Assembly (NCBI RefSeq): GCF_024519435.1
Contig: NZ_JALJRZ010000008.1
Span: 62,001-126,000 of the forward strand
DNA length: 64,000 nt
Source of the DNA: Terrabacter sp. Ter38
Lineage (GTDB): Bacteria; Actinomycetota; Actinomycetes; Actinomycetales; Dermatophilaceae
Direction: 5' to 3'
Notes under the pieces: model-generated
Seen by the model: the letters and a program-made list of their open reading frames with translations, nothing else
Told to the model about the DNA's origin: nothing
Databases searched by the model: none
Shown: positions 47,301-55,313 of the stretch, in pieces
How positions within the stretch are numbered: the stretch's first letter is position 1
How the letters are laid out: each line of letters opens with the position of its first letter
Translations under genes and position numbers: made by a program

Positions 47301-48394
47301 CGGAGTTCGACGTCTTCCTCGACACGAACGCCGACGGCACGGCTGACGCGGTGGTCTTCAACGCGCGGATCTCGACGACCGACGACTTCGACTACTTCGT
47401 GGCCGATCTCGTCGACCTGCGGGCGGGCGCCGGCTTCGGTCACACGCTCGACCAGCAGCTCGTCAACGGTGTCGACGGGTCGTTCGACACGAACGTCTTC
47501 AACAGCGACTCGCTCGTCATGCCGATCTCGGTCGGGGTCCTCAAGGACGCCGGGCTCGTGACGGGTGCCGCGCCGAAGGTCCGTTACTGGGTCAGCTCGT
47601 ACGCCCAGGGCGCCTCCGTCGACGCCGTCGGCTCTGCCGCGAAGCCGATGACGATCAGCCTCGCGTCCCCCGGCCTGTCGGCGTACGGCGACTTCGGGAC
47701 CCTCCTCAACAGCGACCTCCCGGGCGAGAAGCTCGAGGTCCGTCGCGACGAGGCCACGGCTGCGGTCGACAAGCCGCAGGGTCTGCTCCTGCTGCACCAC
47801 CTCAACACCAACGGCTCGCGGGCCAAGGTCGTCACGGTGCGCACGAGCTCGACCACGAAGCTGACGGCCAGCCCGTCGAGCTTCACCCAGGGCGGCAAGA
47901 CGGTGCTCACGGCGACGGTGTCCCCGTCGAGCGGCACCGGCACCGTGAGGTTCGACTGGAACGGCAAGGCGCTCCGGACGGTTGCGGTCTCTGGCGGCAA
48001 GGCGGTCCTGCCGGTCACCGGCCTGCCGCGAGGCACGCAGACGTTCGTCGCGCACTACTCAGGTGACGCCACGACCCTCGCCAGCACGTCGGCGGCGGTC
48101 AAGGTGACCGTCAAGGGCGTGGCGTCGGCGACGGCGCTCGCGTCGAGCAGCACGAGCTACCGCTACGGCGGCCGCCCGACGCTGACCGCGACCCTCTCAC
48201 CGTCGACCGCCACGGGCACCGTCACCTTCCGTGACGGCACCCGGGTCCTGGGCACGTCGACCGTCTCGAAGGGCAAGGCGTCGCTCAAGGCGCCGGTGCT
48301 CTCGCGCGGCACGCACTGGGTGACGGCCACCTACAACGGGTCCGGACGCTACTACCCGTCCGCCTCGTCGAAGGTGACGCTCCGCGTGGGCTGA
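44375..48394 (+). CDS. Large secreted subtilisin-family (S8) serine protease
   Basis: A 1339-aa exported protease. A signal peptide (RSRRGVMSSVSAGAIAALAA ... VSASP) is followed by an I9-like inhibitor propeptide (to about 190). The catalytic triad is complete: Asp in IIDTGIDYTHADF (near 216), His in NGHGSHVAGTTAG (near 286) and Ser in SGTSMASPHVAG (near 650). A PA domain is inserted between His and Ser (about 455-600). A beta-rich region follows, then two bacterial Ig-like repeats at about 1158-1250 and 1251-1339 that probably bind the surface or substrate. The start is TTG at 44375, chosen because AAGGAGG is 5 nt upstream. The earlier ATG in frame (44351) lacks a site. Confidence 0.93.
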   Translation: MSDNTRGPWRSRRGVMSSVSAGAIAALAATTLGATPVSASPDPSVKHRSNASVPDGLTSAGSLGLGTQRVAAGDKVDAGLRKATGPVDVMIELDAAPATTAFGQARGRGLAAAKSAARTQTSTVKAAQKGVESRFAATATKARTLYKVHAAYAGIAVRTDATKLTALAGLPGVKAIHRLTPKAPTNSSSVPLIGAPKVWQAMSQTGKGVRVGIIDTGIDYTHADFGGPGTVDAFTAAGASNTFTPTAKVVGGYDFAGDAYNADPASDTYDPNPQPDPNPLDCNGHGSHVAGTTAGFGVASDGTTWTGGYSSNIDPSSLDIGPGVAPEASLYALKVFGCDGSTNVVGEALDWAADPNGDGDLSDRLDVVNMSLGSSYGSPEDPDAVAANNLAALGTVVVASMGNSGDVYEVGGSPGDAPRVLAVAASDDGNDVVDGLKVDSPAGIEPADTVDGTQDNVFAALKSVAYDWTSKPGVTNVPVVTVGDWSQDPDAANNTDGCSPYSVSDQAKVTGKVVMQMWLDGTGRRCGSAARAQRAQDAGAVGVIYGSDVNAFSAGVTGDADIPAMLTVNQATVAIKAQLDASHEVRVTMTNDLRNGVSIRNPKAIDQLAGFSSRGVGVAGGVKPDVAAPGVTTFSAAVGTGNEGVAESGTSMASPHVAGEAALVRGSHPTWTVEEVKASIMNTATQDVFVGPNHTGDVYGPERVGAGRVVADAAVGTSTLAYVTDDKGAVSVSFGPVAVTAPTQTLTKTVRIVNKRPVTSAAYVLSYDAAHPTPGVTYSFSPSQVRVPANGSVDVLVTATFTRSALRAVTDPTTVADPLEIGIQRSYRADASGRMLLEPVQGTSGGTLRVPVWSAPRAASTMSSPSSTTVTRQSGLPAGIATSMLPLTGTGIDQGSGTTSYVSTVSTFELQGTSPRRADCSSTRVVDCNATADDRGADLRYVGAASDAPIVPSLDQAMLTFGMNTHGPWRTPATSTEFDVFLDTNADGTADAVVFNARISTTDDFDYFVADLVDLRAGAGFGHTLDQQLVNGVDGSFDTNVFNSDSLVMPISVGVLKDAGLVTGAAPKVRYWVSSYAQGASVDAVGSAAKPMTISLASPGLSAYGDFGTLLNSDLPGEKLEVRRDEATAAVDKPQGLLLLHHLNTNGSRAKVVTVRTSSTTKLTASPSSFTQGGKTVLTATVSPSSGTGTVRFDWNGKALRTVAVSGGKAVLPVTGLPRGTQTFVAHYSGDATTLASTSAAVKVTVKGVASATALASSSTSYRYGGRPTLTATLSPSTATGTVTFRDGTRVLGTSTVSKGKASLKAPVLSRGTHWVTATYNGSGRYYPSASSKVTLRVG

Positions 48395-48418
48395 GCGGTC
48401 ACCTCGCACCATCCCGAC

Positions 48419-48459
48419 GACGTATGCCGTCCGGCCACCTCGGCCGGGCGGCATACGTC
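48419..48459. terminator. Long hairpin built from inverted GTATGCCG copies
   Basis: GACGTATGCCGTCCGGCC - ACCTC - GGCCGGGCGGCATACGTC: an 18-bp stem with a single G-T type mismatch, between the convergent subtilase and DoxX genes. Each arm carries one copy of the dispersed octamer. Confidence 0.8.
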
Positions 48460-48598
48460 TGTGCCCGGCGGCAGGAGGTTGCTCGCGCGCGCTCGCTGCG
48501 CGCAGCAGGAAGGCGGCCCTCCGAGGAGGACCGCCTCGCTGCTCGGGCCCGAAGGTCCGTGCTGGTGGCCGCATCAGGGACGCGGCCACCGACCCGAC

Positions 48599-49186
48599 TC
48601 ACCGCAGGAGGCCGTTACCGACGTGGCGGCCCCACCACTTGCCAAGGCCCCAGGTGTCCCCGGCGAGCGTCGTGGCGAGAACCGCGACGCCCAGTGCCTC
48701 GATCCAGTGGCTGTCGATGAGCGGGTTGGTGTAGACGCCGGTGGTGCCGAGGGGGAACTCGGCGAGGTACATCAGCGCCAGGAGGAGTGCAGCGGTCCAG
48801 GCGGCGATCTTGAGGCCGGCGCCGGCGAGGAGGGCGATACCGATGCCGAGGAGGCCGGCCATGAACAGCCAGTCGGCCCACGGGCCGGCGATGTTGTTGA
48901 AGAAGGAGGCGAACGGGCCCTCGGCGTGCTTCATGAAGCCCTGGGCGGGCGTGCCGCCGTGGATCCACGCCTTGGCCGACGGGGTCATGTAGCCGAGCCC
49001 GAACAGCTTGTCGAGGAAGGGCCAGAGGAAGGTGAAGCCGAGCACGATGCGCAGACCAGCGAGGAACTTGCGGGCCACGGCCGAGCGGACCACCTCCTCC
49101 TGGAAGGTGACGACGCCCTGGGTGGGGTCGTGCGTGGTGACCGGCGCACTACCTTCGGTGTGCGTGTCGCGCGGGATGGTGCCCAT
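48599..49186 (-). CDS. DoxX-family membrane protein
   Basis: A 195-aa protein with four membrane helices of DoxX/DoxD type: FLAGLRIVLGFTFLWPFLDK, WLFMAGLLGIGIALLAGAG, KIAAWTAALLLALMYLAEF and WIEALGVAVLATTLAG. The first helix ends in the family-like LDKLFGLGY. DoxX proteins are linked to thiosulfate:quinone oxidoreductase or oxidative-stress membrane complexes; no partner gene is adjacent. The ATG at 49186 is preceded by GGAG at 9 nt; a TTG three codons upstream is possible. An inverted repeat upstream may be its operator. Confidence 0.85.
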   Translation of the reverse strand: MGTIPRDTHTEGSAPVTTHDPTQGVVTFQEEVVRSAVARKFLAGLRIVLGFTFLWPFLDKLFGLGYMTPSAKAWIHGGTPAQGFMKHAEGPFASFFNNIAGPWADWLFMAGLLGIGIALLAGAGLKIAAWTAALLLALMYLAEFPLGTTGVYTNPLIDSHWIEALGVAVLATTLAGDTWGLGKWWGRHVGNGLLR

Positions 49187-49235
49187 GGAACTCAACTCCA
49201 GAACTCGGTGTGTGTTCCGGCAGCTTCTCTGTCGG

Positions 49236-49252
49236 TACTACACAGCGTAGTA
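49236..49252 (-). promoter_or_regulatory. Inverted repeat upstream of the DoxX gene
   Basis: TACTAC - ACAGC - GTAGTA, a perfect 6-bp inverted repeat about 50-66 bp before the start codon. On the minus strand it lies next to TACGCT, a possible -10. It looks like a repressor operator. TAC/GTA half-sites of this form are used by BlaI/CopY-type repressors among others, but no regulator gene is nearby. Confidence 0.45.
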
Positions 49253-49341
49253 GTAGTTGGGTCACAAGGATCCCTCATCCTGGTGTGATCTGGCGGACAC
49301 CGTTCTGCTGCCGTAGGTTTCCGCGTCCCGAGGCGGCAGAG

Positions 49342-49361
49342 CGCGCCGCGTCAGCGGCGCG
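49342..49361 (-). terminator. Hairpin spanning the mcrC stop codon
   Basis: CGCGCCGC - TGAC - GCGGCGCG on the minus strand: a perfect 8-bp stem whose 4-nt loop contains the TGA stop of mcrC. It is a likely terminator for the mcrBC operon. Confidence 0.6.
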
Positions 49362-50583
49362 AGCGGATGAGGGTCGGGACCTCGAGCTCTCCTGGGGCGT
49401 CGGCGAGCTCGCGCACCAGCTCGGCGAGCGCGTCGAGCGAACGGCACACGGCGGCATACGACCCGTCGAGACGGATCGGACGGCAGAGGATCCGGGTGCC
49501 CGCGTTGCGGATGACGATCTCCGACTCCGGCGCGCGGTCGCTGTTGCAGTGGATGAGCAGGCCGGTCGGCAGACCCATCGCCGTGGTGTAGGCGACGAGC
49601 TCGAGGTAGTCCCGCGAGGCCATGTAGCCGTCGGCACCCATCGAGTACTTCGCGTCGCCGACGAGGACGACCTCGCTGCCGCGGCGCACGACGAGGTCGG
49701 GGGCCATCGTGACGGCCCGGCCCTCGTCGAGCCAGACGTCCTCGTCGCGCTCGATGCGCATCTCCGGGGCGAGGCGCAGGTCCAGCTCCTGGGCGATCCA
49801 GCGTTGGAAGAGGTCGTCCATGTCGACCATGAGGCTGTTGGCCTGCTGGTCACCGGCTTCGTGGCTCAACGACATCGCTTGCAGGACAAGGCGACTGAGC
49901 CGCATCGCGTCCTCGTAGTGCTCGTTGAGGCGTGTGATCGGCAGCGGTGCCGCGTGCTTCGTCGCCGGGGTGTCGGCCACGCCGTCGAATCGGCCGAGCA
50001 CGCGCAGGGCCTCTCGGCGGACGTGCGGCGCGAGCTGGGGCCACGACAGCATCGCCTGAAGCGTGCAGCGGAAGAGCTGGTTCTCGACGATGTCGGCCGT
50101 GAAGTCGTCGAAGCGGCACTGCGGCTCGGCGGCGCTCCACGGACGGCGCGCGAACTCCTCGACGAGCAGTCGGCCCCGGATGGTGCGCATCCGCTCCTCG
50201 CGCGGGACGTAGCCGTGCACGAGACCACGCATCGTCGATGAGTCGATGAGCCGGATCGCGAAGTAGGCGACGCCGTCGATGAGCTCGTCGGTGTCGCTCC
50301 ACGTCACGTGCTCGTGGTCGAACGCGTCGGGCGAGACGCCCGCGCCGAGCATCGCGAAGAAGTTCGTGACCGAGACCTTCGGCGTGACGCGCACGACGAG
50401 GCCGGGCACGGCGAGCGCGCCCACCCAGCTCGTCGCACCGATCGTGACGACGTCGGGGTCGGCGGTCGCGTGGATGACGAGCCGCTCCCCCGCTGCCGCG
50501 ACGAGAGCCGCTCGGGTCTCGCGGGACAGGCGGACCGGAGCCGAGCGTCCGTGCTCGGGGATCGGGGCCAGCTCGATGGTCAT
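49351..50583 (-). CDS. mcrC: McrC-like nuclease subunit of a type IV restriction system
   Basis: A 410-aa McrC-family protein. The N-terminal beta-rich domain carries VPGLVVRVTPKVSVTNFFAML. The C-terminal PD-(D/E)xK nuclease has MAPDLVV (Asp near 293) and VGDAKYS (near 306-312), followed by LELVAYTTAMG. McrC supplies DNA cleavage to the McrB NTP-driven motor; known systems cut DNA with modified bases. It begins 19 nt after mcrB stops, in the usual mcrB-mcrC order. Confidence 0.9.
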   Translation of the reverse strand: MTIELAPIPEHGRSAPVRLSRETRAALVAAAGERLVIHATADPDVVTIGATSWVGALAVPGLVVRVTPKVSVTNFFAMLGAGVSPDAFDHEHVTWSDTDELIDGVAYFAIRLIDSSTMRGLVHGYVPREERMRTIRGRLLVEEFARRPWSAAEPQCRFDDFTADIVENQLFRCTLQAMLSWPQLAPHVRREALRVLGRFDGVADTPATKHAAPLPITRLNEHYEDAMRLSRLVLQAMSLSHEAGDQQANSLMVDMDDLFQRWIAQELDLRLAPEMRIERDEDVWLDEGRAVTMAPDLVVRRGSEVVLVGDAKYSMGADGYMASRDYLELVAYTTAMGLPTGLLIHCNSDRAPESEIVIRNAGTRILCRPIRLDGSYAAVCRSLDALAELVRELADAPGELEVPTLIRSRR

Positions 50584-50602
50584 CGGCGCGTCGACTCCAC
50601 GG

Positions 50603-53419
50603 TCACGGCCTCGTCAGGTCGAACTGGCCGTAGCGGGCTCGGACGTTCTCCCAGCGGAACTGGGCCAGCTCGTGCTCGCGCCCGTAGAGCTGGTCCTCGA
50701 TGAACGGGTAGACGTTGTAGTCCCAGATGCGGCGCAGGGTCGCCTCGTCGCCGTCGAGCCCGGGGCGCATGAAGTAGCTGTGGCCGATCTGCAGGTGCGG
50801 GCCGCGCAGGGCCCGGCGCAGGTCCTCGTTGACGCGGTCGACGAGCTCGGCCACCCACACCGGCCCGTCGTGGACCTCGAGCCACCGGCGCAGCAGGCCC
50901 TCCATCGGCCCGTCGTGCGGCATGAACGGCACGAAGTCGAAGCGCCGGCGCAGGGCCGCGTCGACGAGCGCGATGGACCGGTCGGCGGTGTTCATGGTGC
51001 CGATGAAGTAGAGGTTGGGCGGCAGCTCGAAGCCCTCGTCGGGGCGGTAGCTCGTCTTGACCGAGTGCGAGCGGTACTCGAGCAGGAAGAGCAGCTCGCC
51101 GAAGACGCGCGGGAGGTTCGCGCGGTTGATCTCGTCGATGATCATGATGTGCGGCGTCAGCGGGTCGGCCTCGGCCGCCTCGGCGAGGAGGGCGAGCGGA
51201 CCCTTGCGCAGCTCGTAGACCATCTGGCCCTGGTGGTCGATCTGCGGCCGGAAGCCCTCGAAGAAGTCCTCGTAGCTGCTGCTCGGGTGGAACTGGACGA
51301 TGTCGCGCTTGGCCGGGTCGGGCTGCAGGGCCTGCGCGAACCGCTGGGCGAGGTAGGTCTTGCCTGTGCCGGGAGGCCCGTAGAAGATGACCTGCTTCTT
51401 CTCCTCGAGCAGGCCCTGGATCTCGCGGAGGAAGTCCTCCTCGATGAGCAGCTCCGCGGCGGCCTCGCCGAGGGCGTCGTGGTCGGGCATGAGCGCCTTG
51501 TCGGAGCGGCGCATGAGCCAGTAGGCGAGCTGCGCCTGACCCCAGGGGTCGTCCGGCAGCAGCGCGTCGAGCGTCTGCTTGAGCAGGGCGTTGGTCTCGA
51601 CGTGCGTGCGGCCGCGGGACTTGCCCTCGGTCCAGCGCGCCGGTCCGCCGAGGCGGCCGAGCATCGCGATCTTGCCGGAGTCCCCGCCCAGGGCGAAGAG
51701 CGGGAGCCAGTGCTCGGGGTGGGCGATGGCGAAGAGCTTGAGCACGACGCTCTCGCCGAAGCCCTGCACCGGGACGTCGTCGGAGCCGAGGACGCGGTTG
51801 ATCCGCTCCTCGTCACGCCCCTCGCCCCAGAGCAGGTCGCGCACCATGACACGCAGCTCGTCGATACCGGCGGCGTCCAGGGCGTTGATGCTGCTGATGA
51901 GGACGGACTGCGCGCCGATGTCGCCGTAGCCGCGCGTCGACACGATCCGCTTGAAGGTCGGCAGATCGAAGGCCTCGAGACCCTCACGCGACAGGCAGGC
52001 GGCGAAGACGCGGCGCTGCTCCTGGTGCCAGGCGTCGCGCTCGCTCGGGTAGGGCCGCTCGGACTTGAAGATCTCGACCTCGCTGTCGAGGTCGACGATG
52101 GAGGCGAGCTCGAGGCTGGGGTCGTCGAGGGGGCCGCGCTGGCTGGACGTCATGAAGCGCAGCAGCGGCGTCAGCGCCCGTGCGGTCGCGATGACGTCGT
52201 CGGCGAAGTCGGCGCGTCCGACCGCCTCGTCGCCCTTCCACCAACGGCCGACGAAGGCCTCGCCGCCGGGGTACTCGCGCCCGACGGGCTCGAGCCGGTC
52301 GGTGCGGCCGTCCTCGTGGACGCGCAGGAAGCTGAGGCCGCGCGGGAGGTGCTCCTGGACGATGGTGCCGACCTCGCGGTGCTGCTGGTCGCTCTCGCCC
52401 TCCCAGCCGCCGTGCAGTCCGAACGCGACGCCCGACGGGGTGACCCAGAGGCGGAAGCCGGGGGCGCCGGCGCCTCCGACGAGGATCCACGCGGCATACA
52501 GGTCGGAGCGGTAGGCGGCGTCCTCGCCCGTGTGCTGCTGCAACGCGAGGGTCGGGGCCTCGAGGTAGAGGCCCGTCTCGGCGGAGAGGCGGTCGATGAG
52601 GCTGTCGCTGATGTGGTCGGCCTCGCCGCGCAGCTGGCGCGCGAGATCGGCCGCACGCTCCTCTCGGCGGCTGTCGCCGTAGCCGGTGGACGGGCGGAAG
52701 TCCGCCGCGATCTCGGCCGCCTCAACACAGACGTCGAGCACCTTGGGCGCTATCCCGACGAACGCCTCGGTCTCCTTGAGGTACCAGAGGATGCGGGCGG
52801 CGTACTTCGGGTCCTCGGGCCGCAGGGCTGCGCAGAGGTCGGCGAAGGCGACGTAGCGCTCCGCGTGGCTCAGGCCGCGCTCGAGCCAGCCGAGCCGCTG
52901 GAGCATGTGCGGGGCGTTCTCCCACATGAGCGGCCACTCGCCGCCGTCGTCGGTGGACCAGAACAGCGAGAGCACGTATGCCGTGTGGCCCGGTCCGGGG
53001 GCGCGCTGTCCGCGCGAGCCACCGCGGGCGAGGAAGGCCTCCATGGCCTGGAGCTTGTCGCCGGCGTCCTGCGGGGAGGCCGGGGTCTGGAGGGTGAGCT
53101 TGAGCAGGCCGACGACCTCGGCGTACTCCTCCTCGGAGCGGCGCATGAGCGAGGCGAGCCACGGGCCGCCGATGGGGCCGAAGCCGACGTAGGGACCGTC
53201 CTTGCGGGTCCACTGGTTCATCGCCTCCTTGAAGGCGACGAGGTCGCTGGAGGCCACGAGGTCGGCGAGGATCTCGCGCAGCTCGCCGTTGCGGGCAGCC
53301 CGTTCGGAGTCGAGCTCGGCGAAGAGGGCCTGGGCGTCCTTGTCCGCCTCGGCAGCGCGCTCGATGAGGCCGTACTTGGCGCGCCAACGCTTGACGTCGA
53401 CGGTGTCGGTGCGAGACAT
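50603..53419 (-). CDS. mcrB: McrB-like AAA+ motor subunit with unusually large N-terminal region
   Basis: A 938-aa protein. The C-terminal ~270 residues are an McrB-type AAA+ domain with Walker A YGPPGTGKTYLAQ (near 680-692), Walker B IIDEINRANLPRVFGELL (near 758-775) and the diagnostic GTMNTADRSIALVDAALRRRF (near 806). E. coli McrB (about 460 aa) has a ~160-residue recognition domain; here about 650 residues precede the motor. I recognise no standard 5mC-reader domain in them, so the target may differ. The start is ATG at 53419 with AAGGGAG about 5 nt upstream. No methyltransferase is nearby, as expected for type IV. Confidence 0.9.
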   Translation of the reverse strand: MSRTDTVDVKRWRAKYGLIERAAEADKDAQALFAELDSERAARNGELREILADLVASSDLVAFKEAMNQWTRKDGPYVGFGPIGGPWLASLMRRSEEEYAEVVGLLKLTLQTPASPQDAGDKLQAMEAFLARGGSRGQRAPGPGHTAYVLSLFWSTDDGGEWPLMWENAPHMLQRLGWLERGLSHAERYVAFADLCAALRPEDPKYAARILWYLKETEAFVGIAPKVLDVCVEAAEIAADFRPSTGYGDSRREERAADLARQLRGEADHISDSLIDRLSAETGLYLEAPTLALQQHTGEDAAYRSDLYAAWILVGGAGAPGFRLWVTPSGVAFGLHGGWEGESDQQHREVGTIVQEHLPRGLSFLRVHEDGRTDRLEPVGREYPGGEAFVGRWWKGDEAVGRADFADDVIATARALTPLLRFMTSSQRGPLDDPSLELASIVDLDSEVEIFKSERPYPSERDAWHQEQRRVFAACLSREGLEAFDLPTFKRIVSTRGYGDIGAQSVLISSINALDAAGIDELRVMVRDLLWGEGRDEERINRVLGSDDVPVQGFGESVVLKLFAIAHPEHWLPLFALGGDSGKIAMLGRLGGPARWTEGKSRGRTHVETNALLKQTLDALLPDDPWGQAQLAYWLMRRSDKALMPDHDALGEAAAELLIEEDFLREIQGLLEEKKQVIFYGPPGTGKTYLAQRFAQALQPDPAKRDIVQFHPSSSYEDFFEGFRPQIDHQGQMVYELRKGPLALLAEAAEADPLTPHIMIIDEINRANLPRVFGELLFLLEYRSHSVKTSYRPDEGFELPPNLYFIGTMNTADRSIALVDAALRRRFDFVPFMPHDGPMEGLLRRWLEVHDGPVWVAELVDRVNEDLRRALRGPHLQIGHSYFMRPGLDGDEATLRRIWDYNVYPFIEDQLYGREHELAQFRWENVRARYGQFDLTRP

Positions 53420-53769
53420 GGGGCTCCCTTGCACGCCCACTTCCAGGGCGCATAGCTACTGCGCACGTGGAGGTGCGCGCAGGACCGCGAAAAGGTTACC
53501 TGCCGGTCGCCCATGCTCCGAACTCGTGGGTGTGTCGCCGGTGAGACCCAAGTAATCGCAGCGTCGAGCGGCCCCTGACGGCAGCGAATCGCCACCATTG
53601 TCACCCGAGCACCCCGGCGCTGCGCACCCGGGGTGCCTGTGGATGACGGACGGGCCTCGGCGTGCGGGTGCGGGACGATCGTCGTAGGTTGCCGTCGTGG
53701 AACACCGGGTGCACAACGCACCTCAGACGACGCAACCGCACGATGATCGACGATCGACAGGGGACGCCG
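53420..53769. other. 350-bp divergent region between mcrB and the DUF6318 gene
   Basis: No gene seen. Near mcrB there is a short inverted repeat GCGCAC - GTGGAG - GTGCGC (53461-53478), 42-59 bp before the mcrB start, that could be an operator or hairpin. On the plus strand TAGGTT (53685-53690) is a plausible -10 for the DUF6318 gene, giving a leader of about 75 nt. Confidence 0.5.
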
Positions 53770-54399
53770 ATGACCGCCGCCGCACGCCCGCACCGACACC
53801 GCCCGCTCCTTGCGTATGCCGTCGTCCCCGTCGCGCTCGCTGTCCTGGGTGCGTGCACGGGCAGCGACCCTGGTCCTGCGGTGACGACTCCCTCGTCGAG
53901 TTCGGCCGTCACCAGCTCCCCCACCCCCACGGCCACCACCACGTCCGCCTCGAGCCCCACGGCGACGGTCGACCCCGTGATCGCCAAGATCCCCGCCGCC
54001 GCCCGCGCGAATGACAAATCGGGCGGAGTGGCCTTCAGTCGCTTCTACTTCGGCACCCTCAACAGTGCTTTCAAAACGGGCGACAGTGAACTGCTTGCCG
54101 CGCTTGCCTCACCACGCTGTCCGACTTGCATGGCGTTCGTAGACGGGGTCGAGCAACTGAACGAACAGGAACGAAGGTACGGCGGGGACCTGGTGAGTGT
54201 GACGAGCGCAAGCGCGCTCAACTTCAGCACCAACAACAAGCAGGTGTTGTTGGAAATTGATCAGAAGTCCGTGCCTGTGTTGAACGAGGTGAACGACCAT
54301 GTCGGCACGACACCCGCAGGAAAAGCCTCCTTCATCGCCACGCTCGGATTTAAAGCGGGACGGTGGAGCATCGAGCGGCTGCAAAAGGTCGCATCGTGA
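53770..54399 (+). CDS. DUF6318-type lipoprotein
   Basis: A 209-aa lipoprotein. The signal peptide ends in lipobox VLGAC (Cys near 32), followed by a Ser/Thr/Pro-rich linker (33-70). The globular domain begins IPAAARANDKSGGVAFSRF and carries a CPTC pair (near 118). The pattern fits DUF6318, a family of unknown function seen in Micrococcales. The start is ATG at 53770 (GGGGACG upstream). From about position 54010 the gene has clearly lower GC and more A/T-ending codons than its first third, suggesting a recombined allele. It overlaps the next start by one base. Confidence 0.8.
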   Translation: MTAAARPHRHRPLLAYAVVPVALAVLGACTGSDPGPAVTTPSSSSAVTSSPTPTATTTSASSPTATVDPVIAKIPAAARANDKSGGVAFSRFYFGTLNSAFKTGDSELLAALASPRCPTCMAFVDGVEQLNEQERRYGGDLVSVTSASALNFSTNNKQVLLEIDQKSVPVLNEVNDHVGTTPAGKASFIATLGFKAGRWSIERLQKVAS

Positions 54400-54840
54400 T
54401 GGGTACCAAGGCCGCGGCCACCCTTGGCGTGAGCCTAGCGATGTTCACGGCCTTAACCGCAGATGCCACGGACGCGAAACCCGGCGGACCGTGTGGCCTA
54501 GTGGTTCAGTGCGACATAGACAACACCTCCGCAAATGCAGAGCTCATGCCGCGATCCGAGGTTCTCGCACTCGAGAAGTTTCCGGGAGATCAAGGCGGAC
54601 AGGTCGTAAAGGACCGCCCCGCGAACGCGCCTGTGTATGACTACATGTCGTTGAACGACTGCGCGCCAGCGCGGCCCGGAACGTCCACCGAGCAGGTCAC
54701 GTGCAGCCACGCGCTCCGTGACTGCCCGCCAGACGAACTCGGTCCGCTTCTGCGCATCTGGCGCCGCACGTTGCAGGGCGCCAAAGTTATAGAGCCATGG
54801 GCCACCCGGGGTCTCACGTGCGCCTCCGATGTAGCGCCAG
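54020..54840. other. Lower-GC patch crossing two genes
   Basis: Sixty-base blocks here run from about 48% to 65% GC by hand count, against about 70-75% on either side. The patch begins inside the DUF6318 gene and ends inside the PKD-protein gene, keeping both frames open. Confidence 0.75.
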
Positions 54841-55313
54841 GATCCAGGCCGACGTTGACGATGGCGGACGTCAAGGCGGCGTTCATGCGGACGCCGTGGT
54901 CGAAGCCGCAGATCTCCAGCCAGCCGGCTGGCAACACGACGCTCGTCAACCTCCGCACCTTCTACAAGGTCAACTGGACGATGCAGGGCTTTCAGCCCGG
55001 GGAGGTCGACCGGTCCGTCCTGCGCGGCATCCCGGTCCAGATCCGTCCGAAGCTGGTCGGTTTCACCTACGTGTTCGGCGACGGCTCGAGCACAGGCCCC
55101 ACCACGTCGACCGGGGGCGTCTACCCGGACGGGGACGTCACGCACCTCTACCGCGCCACGGGCGAGTACCCGGTTCGCGTCGACACCACGTTCGGTGCCG
55201 ACTTCAGCCTCGATGGTTCGATGTGGGACGAGATCCCTTCGACCGTCACCGTGCCCGGCCCCTCCACGACGGTGACGGTCCGTGAGGCGAAGGGTGTGCT
55301 CGTCAACCACTGA
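54399..55313 (+). CDS. Secreted protein with PKD-like domain
   Basis: A 304-aa exported protein with an N-terminal signal peptide (MGTKAAATLGVSLAMFTALT). A Cys-containing region follows (six cysteines, likely disulfide-bonded). The C-terminal PKD-like beta-sandwich is marked by YVFGDGSSTGP and HLYRATGEYPVRVDT, the typical GDG ... HxYxxxGxYxV pattern. PKD domains mediate surface or protein contacts. The ATG overlaps the stop of the lipoprotein gene (TGATG), so the two are co-translated. An in-frame GTG one codon earlier is an alternative. The first half is in the lower-GC patch. Confidence 0.8.
   Translation: MGTKAAATLGVSLAMFTALTADATDAKPGGPCGLVVQCDIDNTSANAELMPRSEVLALEKFPGDQGGQVVKDRPANAPVYDYMSLNDCAPARPGTSTEQVTCSHALRDCPPDELGPLLRIWRRTLQGAKVIEPWATRGLTCASDVAPGSRPTLTMADVKAAFMRTPWSKPQISSQPAGNTTLVNLRTFYKVNWTMQGFQPGEVDRSVLRGIPVQIRPKLVGFTYVFGDGSSTGPTTSTGGVYPDGDVTHLYRATGEYPVRVDTTFGADFSLDGSMWDEIPSTVTVPGPSTTVTVREAKGVLVNH

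Noticed and set aside
49342-53419. A complete restriction-modification system with a hidden methyltransferase
   Set aside because: No methyltransferase motifs (such as a PCQ or NPPY motif with a SAM site) were seen in the neighbouring genes; mcrBC alone fits type IV.
50279-53455. A 1058-residue plus-strand frame opposite mcrBC
   Set aside because: Antisense shadow of mcrB with no domain; codon third-position bias belongs to the minus-strand genes.
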